From Antedon mediterranea (taxonomy: Eukaryota > Echinodermata > Crinoidea > Comatulida > Antedonidae), in NCBI RefSeq assembly GCF_964355755.1, contig NC_092673.1, positions 19,475,001 through 19,535,000 on the forward strand: DNA of 60,000 nt. Reading direction: 5' to 3'. Under the pieces are notes generated by a model. The model had not been told where the DNA came from, did no database searches, and saw only the letters and a program-made list of their open reading frames with translations. Positions 45,705-56,437 of this stretch are shown one piece after another; positions within the stretch are counted from its first letter, which is position 1, and the number at the start of each line of letters is the position of its first letter. A program made the translations under genes and the position numbers.

Positions 45705-45885
45705 AAAAAACTCTCCCAATACTGGACACCTTTGGGCTGGCATAATATTTCTAGTTTTCTGGAAAGTCTGGTATTCAGAATGTGTTTCTAATGGTAAATA
45801 AATATGGGACCTTTTGGAACTCAAGAAGTGTCTGTTTTTAGGAAAGAGTTTCTGGTTTTTGTGGCCAGTATTGGGGGAGTTTTTT
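45705..45885. mobile_element. Small MITE-like element
   Basis: Inverted ends 'aactctcccaatactgg' and 'ccagtattgggggagtt' are about 20 bp long and enclose about 140 bp. A related end ('caactctcccaatact') occurs alone at 44698. No ORF is present. Confidence 0.6.
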
Positions 45886-46285
45886 GTTATATTAGTTCTA
45901 ATTTAATTCAAATTATGCATCTTTACACATGTGGGTTTGTTGCTGTCAATTATAATTTGTTAAATTTGAATGGGCAATAGGGATGTCCAAAAAAAAATGT
46001 GAAAATTGATGTTTTCAAAATTATATTATCATCTATAATTATGAACAAGTAATTGAGAGAAGCAATCCAATTTTATTATTTTTGAGTGCATATAAAAAAA
46101 ACTAAAGTAGAATGTTCAAATTTTAACAAAATGAAATTAAAACAATCTATTGTCAAAATTGTTGAGGTCTGACAATGGTGATGATGAGAATGGTGCTGAA
46201 AATGTTGATGATAATGATTGTTAATATAATGAATGGTGCTAAATGTGTTTGACACAATTTATGTCAAACGCAGAGCAGGACCAAT

Positions 46286-47218
46286 ATGTTTATATATATA
46301 TATTTAAACCAAACCAAACCAAACGCCACGTTACAGTATATCCATCAACAAAGTAACCACCCACCGACCATCCTAAAGAATATACCCGCCGGAATAAACA
46401 GGCGACTCTCGTCCTTGTCATCCGACAAGAATTCATTCGACCAAGCCGCCCCTGTATACCAGAAAACTCTCAACAACAGTGGATACCAGTACACACTAAA
46501 ATATGAGCCGGTAACCCAGACAAGACGAAAAAACAGACAACGAAAAGACATTCTGTGGTACAACCCACCGTTCAGCAAAAACGTCAGCACAAACATTGGA
46601 CAGAAATTCCTATCCCTAGTAGACAAACATTTTCCAAAAGATAACAAACTAAGAAAAATCTTCAACCGAAACACTATCAAGATTAGCTACAGTTGTATGA
46701 ACAATATGAAACAGATAATAGACAGTCACAACCAGAGAATACTCAACCAGCCCGAAACAACATCCATGGAAAACACGCAAGAAAACAAAACATGCAACTG
46801 CCGACAGAAAAACACATGCCCGCTAAACGGAAATTGCTTACAATCATCTGTAATATACCAAGCCACAGTTACACGCAAAGACAAATCCACCTCGGAAACT
46901 TATATCAGACTTACTGAAAATTATTTTAAAACACGATACAGAAATCACACCTCATCATTCCGTAATTCACGTTCTAGAAACTCAACTGAACTCAGTAAAC
47001 ATATTTGGACACTCAAGGACAATAACACAGACTATACAATCTCATGGCGCATCTTGACATCTACTAAAGCATATAGTAGCGCAAACAAAAAATGCAATCT
47101 CTGCCTTAAAGAGAAATTATTTATCATCCGCCACCCTGAATTATCGACATTAAACAAACGTAACGAACTTGTGTCCGCCTGCCGGCACAGAAAGAAAGCA
47201 TTGTTACATAACAGCTGA
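46286..47218 (+). CDS. Orphan GIY-YIG endonuclease part of a Penelope-like element
   Basis: The upstream half has the Penelope connector pattern: HPPTILKNIPAGINRRLSSL, YNPPFSKNVSTNIGQKFLSL and KIFNRNTIKISYSCM. The second half has a Cys cluster (CNCRQKNTCPLNGNC), VIYQATV and YIRLTENYFKTRYRNH, then LSKHIWTLKD and CNLCLKEK. This is the Penelope-type GIY-YIG nuclease with its CCHH-like finger. The YIG motif reads YIR, replacing the conserved Gly. The RT is missing: homology begins after an (aaacc)n tract at about 46305, so the true start is lost and the ATG-like start is arbitrary. The stop is at 47216-47218. Confidence 0.8.
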   Translation: MFIYIYLNQTKPNATLQYIHQQSNHPPTILKNIPAGINRRLSSLSSDKNSFDQAAPVYQKTLNNSGYQYTLKYEPVTQTRRKNRQRKDILWYNPPFSKNVSTNIGQKFLSLVDKHFPKDNKLRKIFNRNTIKISYSCMNNMKQIIDSHNQRILNQPETTSMENTQENKTCNCRQKNTCPLNGNCLQSSVIYQATVTRKDKSTSETYIRLTENYFKTRYRNHTSSFRNSRSRNSTELSKHIWTLKDNNTDYTISWRILTSTKAYSSANKKCNLCLKEKLFIIRHPELSTLNKRNELVSACRHRKKALLHNS

Positions 47219-47303
47219 CATTCCAAAACATATCACCTGTAAATGCTAATTCTACAAGTAAATGTGCTTATAAGCAGCGTTGTAATTGATTCTTCTCATT
47301 ATA

Positions 47304-47352
47304 GTCTCCTGATGAGTGAGTTGCACGACTCACGAAACAAGCCTGTAGAGAC
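47304..47352 (+). ncRNA. Type I hammerhead ribozyme, copy 1
   Basis: All core elements are present in order. Stem I strand GTCTC (47304-47308), CTGATGA (47309-47315), stem II GTGAGT/ACTCAC with a 6-nt loop (47316-47333), GAAA (47334-47337), a very short stem III (CA-AGCC-TG), then U-A, the expected cleavage after A at 47347, and GAGAC pairing with GTCTC. Hammerheads with a minimal stem III are known from the terminal repeats of Penelope-like elements, and this one follows a Penelope ORF by under 100 bp. Confidence 0.82.
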
Positions 47353-47993
47353 CAAACTGTAGTTTTTACTTCTTTTCCAGACTTAACGTATATATTTATT
47401 ATATATATATATATTCTTTCCTTAGCATTATTTTGTCCGTAAATAAATCCAGAGATTAAGTTCATCTTGCTATGTCAATTTTTCAGAGTATATTCCTTAT
47501 GGCCAGGAATTGATGTGATTAGCTTTTCACACTGCACAATCAAATATTACGCGGCTACGTGCAATTTATCGAAATCACGTTTGTAATCATATCTTCACAA
47601 CCATGTATCATAATTAAACAAAATTTAGTACTCTCAAATTTTAGCTCATATTTCATCATATTCGGCCTTAACATGTCAAAAAAATTGTCCAAATTTTTTT
47701 TCTATGAAATTAGTATACGTTTCATGCAATTTTTTAAACGCTTAAAAAAATACACGGAGGAATCTTCAACTTTTATTCAGGTGTGTGCTTGGTGGTCTGT
47801 GATCGCATCTATGGCATTCAAGGTACTGAGATCGAGTCTCACCTTGGGAAATGAAATAAGATTTTTTTTAAATATCCATATTGTTTGTTTATATTCATGA
47901 TTTATAATGAAATCTAGAGAAAAATTTTTTTTTATTATTATGTAACAAGGGTGGTTTTGACAAATACGCAGCAAGAGCATTGATCAGATTGTT

Positions 47994-48235
47994 TTATTTG
48001 ATGTGCAGTGATACTGGCTATTGTATTTGATGTGCAGTGATACTGGCTATTGTATTTGATGTGCAGTGATACTGGCTATTGTATTTGATGTGCAGTGATA
48101 CTGGCTATTGTATTTGATGTGCAGTGATACTGGCTATTGTATTTGATGTGCAGTGATACTGGCTATTGTATTTGATGTGCAGTGATACTGGCTATTGTAT
48201 TTGATGTGCAGTGACTATTGTATTTGCGTTACCAA
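47994..48235. repeat. 29-bp minisatellite, about 8 copies (duplication copy 1)
   Basis: Unit 'tatttgatgtgcagtg' + 'atactggctattg', nearly invariant. Confidence 0.95.
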
Positions 48236-49613
48236 GATCCTATCTTTCATTATATTATAACTACCGTAATTAAAGATTCTGACAATATCAATCAACCAAT
48301 ATATCTTTTAAAAATCAATTATCTTAATTTAAATCAATGCATATAACCTATAATTTGTGATAGTGACGAATTAAATCTAGTAATTGAATATACTGTATTA
48401 CTATATATTTACAATTTGTTCTTGTGTATATTTCAACAATAACATGTAAAGTAATGTCAGGTATCGAAAGTTTGTCATTTGTTGTGTCGGTTGGTGGATT
48501 ATAATATTCACATTAATAATTTTATGATAATTATCGTACCATGCTATGTAATTTTGATGCGTAAATGTACTGATATCTTATATTACCGTAATTTGTACTC
48601 TCAGGGTTTTCCTTATGTTTATAGATAAGCCAATATGTATGTATACACATATTTTACAGAGAACGTAGAAAGTGAATAAAGTTATTTATGTGGCAACCAA
48701 AAACACAGTTTGGATGTTTTATTCTGTGATTTCCGTATGACTACATCGAGGAGAGCCTCACACGCTCATATCTATGAAGCAAACACAAATTAATACAGAT
48801 TGTTGAATATACCACAACAGTAATAAAGATTTCTTAAATAAAAATTGGTGGGAGAACAGAGCAGCAGACTAAGTTTTTATTGTGATCAGAAATGATACCA
48901 TTATTGAAAAAAATGTTATTGAACTGAAATACTAAAGTAACAATTTTTCGACAATTTATTTTTGTTGTTGTCGTTTATGGACAACAAGACAATTTATTGT
49001 GGATAATATTAATATTCACAATCTGTAGTTGTTGACAGGTGATAATGATAACTATTAATTTATCAATCTGTGTGAACTGTCATCTTAAAATGTCTGTTTA
49101 ATTCATATTTTGCAATTTCAATGTTTTCATTCTTAATGCTGCAAGTTTGACCTACTGTAATTAATATAATAATTCAATTCACAATAACATATTTGTCTTT
49201 CTTTTCTAAATACAGTAAATGAACAGAGTTTGAATAGTAAAAATAAAGAGGCAAAATACCCTGGAACTGGAAGTACTTTGGAAAGTCTTCCAATTTTATT
49301 TTACTTGAGAGAACCAGTTAATTATATAGTTTGTTAATTAATTTATGATTTTGATGTGCAGAATTACAAAACTAAACACATGGAAATGAGACCAGGTAAA
49401 CGGAAGTAAATAATTAAATCCTTGCGCCCTCTAATCCTTACCATACTAGACATAGACACAACTTTTGTTGAATCCCACTGTGCTACTAAACACCACTTCT
49501 CTAGCCCTGTTCCATATTTGAAACAAACAATGCTTAAATCTAAATTAATGTTTGATGAATTCTACAAGTAAATGTGCTTATAAGCAGCGTTGTAATTGAT
49601 TCTTCTCATTATA

Positions 49614-49662
49614 GTCTCCTGATGAGTGAGTTGCACGACTCACGAAACAAGCCTGTAGAGAC
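49614..49662 (+). ncRNA. Type I hammerhead ribozyme, copy 2
   Basis: Base-for-base repeat of 47304-47352, offset by 2310 bp, with core and stems intact. Confidence 0.8.
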
Positions 49663-50303
49663 CAAACTGTAGTTTTTACTTCTTTTCCAGACTTAACGTA
49701 TATATTTATTATATATATATATATTCTTTCCTTAGCATTATTTTGTCCGTAAATAAATCCAGAGATTAAGTTCATCTTGCTATGTCAATTTTTCAGAGTA
49801 TATTCCTTATGGCCAGGAATTGATGTGATTAGCTTTTCACACTGCACAATCAAATATTACGCGGCTACGTGCAATTTATCGAAATCACGTTTGTAATCAT
49901 ATCTTCACAACCATGTATCATAATTAAACAAAATTTAGTACTCTTAAATTTTAGCTCATATTTCATCATATTCGGCCTTAACATGTCAAAAAAATTGTCC
50001 AAATTTTTTTTCTATGAAATTAGTATACGTTTCATGCAATTTTTTAAACGCTTAAAAAAATACACGGAGGAATCTTCAACTTTTATTCAGGTGTGTGCTT
50101 GGTGGTCTGTGATCGCATCTATGGCATTCAAGGTACTGAGATCGAGTCTCACCTTGGGAAATGAAATAAGATTTTTTTTAAATATCCATATTGTTTGTTT
50201 ATATTCATGATTTATAATGAAATCTAGAGAAAATTTTTTTTTTATTATTATGTAACAAGGGTGGTTTTGACAAATACGCAGCAAGAGCATTGATCAGATT
50301 GTT

Positions 50304-50574
50304 TTATTTGATGTGCAGTGATACTGGCTATTGTATTTGATGTGCAGTGATACTGGCTATTGTATTTGATGTGCAGTGATACTGGCTATTGTATTTGATG
50401 TGCAGTGATACTGGCTATTGTATTTGATGTGCAGTGATACTGGCTATTGTATTTGATGTGCAGTGATACTGGCTATTGTATTTGATGTGCAGTGATACTG
50501 GCTATTTTATTTGATGTGCAGTGATACTGGCTATTGTATTTGATGTGCAGTGACTATTGTATTTGCGTTACCAA
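50304..50574. repeat. 29-bp minisatellite, about 9 copies (duplication copy 2)
   Basis: Same unit as 47994-48235, one copy longer, with one variant unit (ctatttta). Confidence 0.95.
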
Positions 50575-52755
50575 GATCCTATCTTTCATTATATTATAAC
50601 TACCGTAATTAAAGATTCTGACAATATCAATCAACCAATATATCTTTTAAAAATCAATTATCTTAATTTAAATCAATGCATATAACCTATAATTTGTGAT
50701 AGTGACGAATTAAATCTAGTAATTGAATATACTGTATTACTATATATTTACAATTTGTTCTTGTGTATATTTCAACAATAACATGTAAAGTAATGTCAGG
50801 TATCGAAAGTTTGTCATTTGTTGTGTCGGTTGGTGGATTATAATATTCACATTAATAATTTTATGATAATTATCGTACCATGCTATGTAATTTTGATGTG
50901 TAAATGTACTGATATCTTATATTACTGTAATTGGTACTGTACTCTCAGGGTTTTCCTTATGTTTATAGATAAGCCAATATGTATGCATACACATATTTTA
51001 CAGAGAACGTAGAAAGTGAATAAAGTTATTTATGTGGCAACCAAAAACACAGTTTGGATCTTTTATTCTGTGATTTCCGTATGACTACATCGAGGAGAGC
51101 CTCACACGCTCATATATATGAGTTGAAGCAAACCCAAATAAATACAGATTGTTGAATATACCACGACAGTAATAAAGATTTCTTAAATAAAAATTGGTGG
51201 GAGAACAGAGCAGCCGACTAAGTTTTTATTGTGATCAGAAATGATACCATTATTGAAAAAAATGTTATTGAACTGAAATACTATAGTAACAATTTTTCGA
51301 CAATTTATTTTTGTTGTTGTCGTTTATGGACAACAAGACAATTTATTGTGGATAATATTAATATTCACAATCTGTAGTTGTTGACAGGTGATAATGATAA
51401 CTATTAATTTATCAATCTGTGTGAACTGTCATCTTAAAATGTCTGTTTAATTCATATTTTGCAATTTCAATGTTTTCATTCTTAATGCTGCAAGTTTGAC
51501 CTACTGTAATTAATATAATAATTCAATTCACAATAACATATTTGTCTTTCTTTTCTAAATACAGTAAATGAACAGAGTTTGAATAGTAAAAATAAAGAGG
51601 CAAAATACCCTGGAACTGGAAGTACTTTGGAAAGTCTTCCAATTTTATTTTACTTGAGAGAACCAGTTAATTATATAGTTTGTTAATTAATTTATGATTT
51701 TGATGTGCAGAATTACAAAACTAAACACATGGAAATGAGACCAGGTAAACGGAAGTAAATAATTAAATCCTTGCACCCTCTAATCCTTACCATACTAGAC
51801 ATAGACACAACTTTTGTTGAATCCCACTGTGCTACTAAACACCACTTCTCTAGCCCTGTTCCATATTTGAAACAAACAATGCTTAAATCTAAATTAATGT
51901 TTGATGAATTGTTTATACAGTACTCAATTATATTTTTTATGAATACATTTTATGATGTCTGTTTGTTGAAATGATTTGAAATGTTTTTTTCACTTTTACT
52001 AACAATTTTGTAAATTAAAACTCAATTCAGTGTTTATGCTGCTATTTAATGTTTATATATTTTTAATAAATACTAATGAATGAAAAACTTATTTGTTTAT
52101 TTTTAAGGATAGTGTTTTTTGAAGGTGTAGATTTTAACATCGAGGAGAGCTTTATATCAAAATGTACGTGCTTAGCTATTGTTAAAAATTCATTGTATAT
52201 TATAGGAATAATATCCATTTCACCAATGTTCGATTTTACACAGCTATAATGTGTTACGTACACAAATGGTGATTGCGCCCTCTATAAAAAATAAAGTTTA
52301 TTCACTCCAACAAACCACTGTACTCTCGCATCGCAACATGTTATCCTCCTAAAAGAATGTCAACACACAAGAAGTAAGTTTTTGTTTCATTTTTGGCATA
52401 CCATATCATATACGGAATTCTTTATACTGCATTATTTTAATGGCAGATCTTTCTTCTTTTATTTTTTTTGGATCTTATATTCGTATCCTAGGCTAGGCCT
52501 AGCCTAATACTACTCTAGCCTATATTATTAGGCTAGGCCTAGGCCTAGGCCTACTACCTCTAGCCATGCTCTAGCTAACAAAGGCCTACTACTACTAGCC
52601 TAGGCTTTTAACCCTAGCTAGGCCTACTACTTGATAGTACTATAGTAGGCCTAGTAGAGTAGTAGGCATGGAGGAAGTCTCCGCAACTTGTTGTTAGTTA
52701 AGAGATAACAGACGTCAACTGCATTGGATTGGATTGGTCCTCAGACGAAGCAGGT

Positions 52756-53606
52756 CAAGTCGGCCCTAAACCGTCTCGGCCAAAGTCAAGTCGGCCCCAC
52801 GTCAAGTCGGCCCCAAGTCAACTCGGCCTCACGTCAACTCGGCCTCACGTCAACTCGGCCTCACGTCAACTCGGCCTCACGTCAACTCGGCCTCACGTCA
52901 ACTCGGCCAAAAACTAATCGGTCAACTCGGCCACAATAAAGTATGGAACGCAAAAAGTGCTTAATATTATTATAATTCTTACTAGCCTATCCACGCTTTA
53001 AAAAAAATTAGAAAAAAAAATTAAATAATATATAAAAAAATGAACTCATTGCCGATATGAATATAAGTACCCGCGTGTTACAAAAACACGTGCAGGTACC
53101 GCATTTTAGTAAATCGAACACGGAGGCCTACGTTCCACCATTTGGCCATAGAAAAAATGATCGTACATATCGTTTTTGTCCATGATTTGCTTTTTAAAAA
53201 AAGGGGAATCCCCCGGTCAGTGAAAACACGTAACAGTTGTAGATATCGAAAAAGCTGCCAAAGGCGCAGGGAGGCGCAGCTACGAATTGTTTTCAATTGT
53301 GCAATTTGAAATTTTATTAAACGTAAATAAAGAAAAGTTGGTGAAATCATTCCTACTTTTTTTGCTAAATATATTATTGTCTAAATATTAATATTCATTA
53401 AAAGTCAGAATTATTTATAGTTAAAAAATTGTGAAGAAATATTATTTTATCAATCCCCTTCATTTGCACTTTTTGCGTTCCATATTTTAACGGGGCCGAG
53501 TTGACCGATTATTTTTTGGCCGAGTTGACGTGAGGCCGAGTTGACTTGAGGCCGAGTTGACTTGGGGCCGACTTGACTTTGGCCGAGACGGTTTAGGGCC
53601 GACTTG
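52756..53606. mobile_element. 851-bp foldback element with 16-bp repeats in its arms
   Basis: It begins caagtcggccctaaaccg and ends with the complement cggtttagggccgacttg. Inside each arm, units of 'tcacgtcaactcggcc' type (16 bp) or its complement are repeated, about six times on the left and fewer on the right. The central part, about 52920-53460, is AT-rich with no recognisable ORF. Segment A lacks it. Confidence 0.8.
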
Positions 53607-54639
53607 GATCGAAATCACGATGAGGAAGCTTTAACGTTCATGCTCGACTCATTGAGGAGATCAGGGTTAACATTTTTTTTAAAAGCCACAAAAAAAGTAG
53701 AACAAAAGCAGAGAGTCGACCCTGCAACCCCTGCCTCTGGGGCTATACCCTTATCAATACACCAAGCCATCCATCTCGTTGGTCGAATCGGGTTTTACTT
53801 TGTATATGAATGGAGAAAAAATATATTATATGTAAGCTTTTTAACCAACCAATCAGAACTTAGTTGACGTCGTTTCTATACTTGTGTAACCACATAACAA
53901 ACAGGCCTTCCATTGGGTTTCCCTGATCTCACAACAAGCATTCAAACATGGTGTTGTGGTCTTTCATTTTCAAAAAACACAGTGTGGTGGTCTTTCATTT
54001 TCAGAAAACACATTGTGGTGGTCTTTCATTTTCAGAAAACACATTGTGGTGGTCTGTTGTTTTCATGATACATCAAATAACTACAATGCACTGTAAAGTT
54101 TGACGAGATGCGTAAAAAACTACTGAACTTTTCTGTTTAATACTGAAATTTATTTTAACAATTTCAGAACTTGCAATGCACATAGAGTATGATGATGGAC
54201 CTATCTAATTATAGTCCATGGTATGATAAAGAAATTGGTACACTATTTAAAAAGTGTAATAAGGGATCATCTCACAGTGTGTTGATTGACTTGGTGCTGT
54301 GTAAACCATGCACTGTGGCTGCTGTGAGTACAGTATAATGCCATATCTGAATTTCCTCAACTCAGAGGATGAATGCCACTATACATTTATGATGCAGTAT
54401 TTGTCACAATTGTGTGCATTAACTATTATTACATTATCAGATTTGTGATTTGTGATAGTATGTGTACTGACAAGTATCTGCCATTTAATAGTATTAATTG
54501 TGTGGTAAAATTGTCAACTAGATGCTGTCCTACAATTACCTCATCCTTTGGAAGGAACATAAAGTTGTGAACAACATAAATACACATTTTATATGTGAAG
54601 TCGGCTATATTGTTTGAAGGTTTTCATGGTGAAATCAAA

Positions 54640-54767
54640 TGTTGATATAAAGTTTGCGGTACACCACGTATATTAAGAACTGTTGAGTTTCTCGACGTTT
54701 CAATCAATATGCTTTGATCGTCCTCAGGAGTTAATATACGTGGTATACCACAAACTTTATATCAACA
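54640..54767 (-). mobile_element. Short palindromic Penelope-related fragment with hammerhead-like motif
   Basis: Ends tgttgatataaagtttg and its complement enclose, on the minus strand, CTGAGGA, a 6-7-bp helix (gatcaa/ttgatt) and GAAAC followed by gtcgag. This matches the CTGANGA-helix-GAAAC order of hammerheads but without a clear stem III. Flanks 'gtgaagtcgg' (about 54596) and 'gtcaagtagg' (54768) may be a diverged target duplication. Segment A lacks the insertion. Confidence 0.55.
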
Positions 54768-55803
54768 GTCAAGTAGGATAATTGTAGGTGCTGTACTATG
54801 GCTACTGTACATCTGAATTCAGTTTCCAGTTTCACCGACAAAAATACTTGTTTTTATTGACATTAATTTATTGTGCCTGAAAAGTTTAATTTGTTTAAAA
54901 GAATATTAGTATTTCTAATCTACAGTATACTACAAAGGATTGTGTTGTTGTTTTGTGTGTTAGATTGTACACATAAGGCATGTGTATTGTTACCTCACAA
55001 AATAAAACTGATAAGAAATTTAATTTTATTATGCAATTATTTTATCTTAATTAGTCAGTAAAACATTATGGCTTAGACTTAGAGCACTCTTCATACTAAT
55101 TGAGATTTGGATGTATAAGTTTCATTCAATTAACAAATGGTAACATGCATTGATAAACATTTTGTGGTTTAATAAAATGAGATAATTTATTATATAATAT
55201 AGGGTAAATTACACAGAAAAGGTCATGTGATGATGTGCGTTTGCCTAGCTTTTGTTTAAGGTGCACTTTCACCTTGGCTGGAAACCCCAGGGCAATTTTC
55301 AGTCATTGTTATCTTTCAGGTTTAGATACAAGTGATTATTAATTTCCAATAGACCATAAAAACTCATCACTGCATTTGTGAGTTTGTTCTTTGTTGACAT
55401 AAAATCTTTTCTTTTCCATTAAATAGGCTAGTCATGCAAGACTGATTGAGGAAGTCATGTGACACAGAGAACGCAGCAAAGAGGGTGTTAGCACTTTGCA
55501 TTACAATAAACACCTTATAGGCTGGTAGCGTACAATCCCATTGCTGGACCAGTGGATGGAGGATTCTTTTCCAGACAAATGACATAATTTTATCGTTACC
55601 TACATTATTTATAAAATCATTAGTGTGAGTATATTTTTTTTCATTTCATTATAGTAATTTGACTTTTAAGCTAGTAGAGCTTGTTGTATAAGGTTTAAAC
55701 ATGGAGAAATAATAGCTCCATGGTTTAAAAGCTAGTCAGTAATAATACAACACAATGGTTCATATAACAAACAGTAGCCAAAACATATTTTGGTTTATAA
55801 TCG

Positions 55804-56437
55804 GGTATTGCAAACTGCGCAAACACTGCGCAAACACTGCGCAAACAACAAAAAAAGCTGCGCAAACCTCCTTCAAAACAATTATTATTGATTAGAACAC
55901 AACTAGAACTATATAGGGAGACAATTTATGAGAAAAAAAAATTTGAAATTCCTTTAAGTTTGCCGTTTTTTTGGTGAAAAACTTCAATTTTTGGGAAAAT
56001 TACTGATTTCACAGCGCAAACAACAAAAAAAAGCTGCGCAAACCTCTTTCAAAACAATTATTATTGATTAGAACACAACTAGAACTATATAGGGAGACAA
56101 TTTATGAGAAAAAAAAATTTGAAATTCCTTTAAGTTTGCCTTTTTTTGGGTGAAAAACTTCAATTTTTGGGAAAATTACTGATTTCACAGCGCAAACAAC
56201 AAAAGCTGCGCAAACCTCCTTCAAAACAATTAATATTGATAGAACACAACTAGAACTATATAGGGAGACAATTTATGGGAAAAAAAATTTGAAATTCCTT
56301 TAAGTTTGCCTTATTTTTGGTTAAAAACTTCAATTTTTGGGAAAATGACTGATTTCACAGTGCAAACCCCCAAAAAAAGCTGCGCAAACCTCCTTCAAAA
56401 CAATTAATATTGATAGAACACAACTAGAACTATATAG
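55804..56437. repeat. Satellite-like array of about 170-176-bp units, left part
   Basis: Units contain 'gctgcgcaaacctccttcaa', 'aactagaactatatagggag' and 'ggaaaattactgatttcaca'. 'gatttcacag' recurs at 56014, 56190 and 56360. The array is interrupted by a Penelope element at 56438. Confidence 0.92.

Larger units (their letters stand above)
47251..49560. repeat. 2.3-kb tandem duplication, copy 1
   Basis: The 2310-bp unit starts 'tctacaagtaaatgtgctta'. It contains the hammerhead motif, a 29-bp minisatellite and, at its right end (from about 49210), the first part of segment B. Copy 2 follows immediately. The 113-codon frames inside both copies have no recognisable domain. Confidence 0.97.
49561..51908. 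repeat. 2.3-kb tandem duplication, copy 2
   Basis: Nearly identical to copy 1, with one extra 29-bp minisatellite unit and a few substitutions and small indels. The junction shows microhomology (aattctacaag). Copy 2 runs on into segment B without a break, while copy 1 is cut at 'tttgatgaat'. Confidence 0.97.
51560..55803. repeat. Segment B: paralogous 3'-flank block, copy 2
   Basis: Same order and orientation as segment A (11480-20772). It is shorter because it lacks A's three transposon insertions and has one minisatellite unit instead of 15. It has its own insertions at 52756-53606 and about 54602-54767. The homology ends at 55803, where the satellite array begins. Confidence 0.85.

Noticed and set aside
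47559-47900. 113-codon frame (also at 49869-50210)
   Set aside because: Its presence twice only reflects the 2.3-kb duplication; composition is repeat-like and there is no domain.
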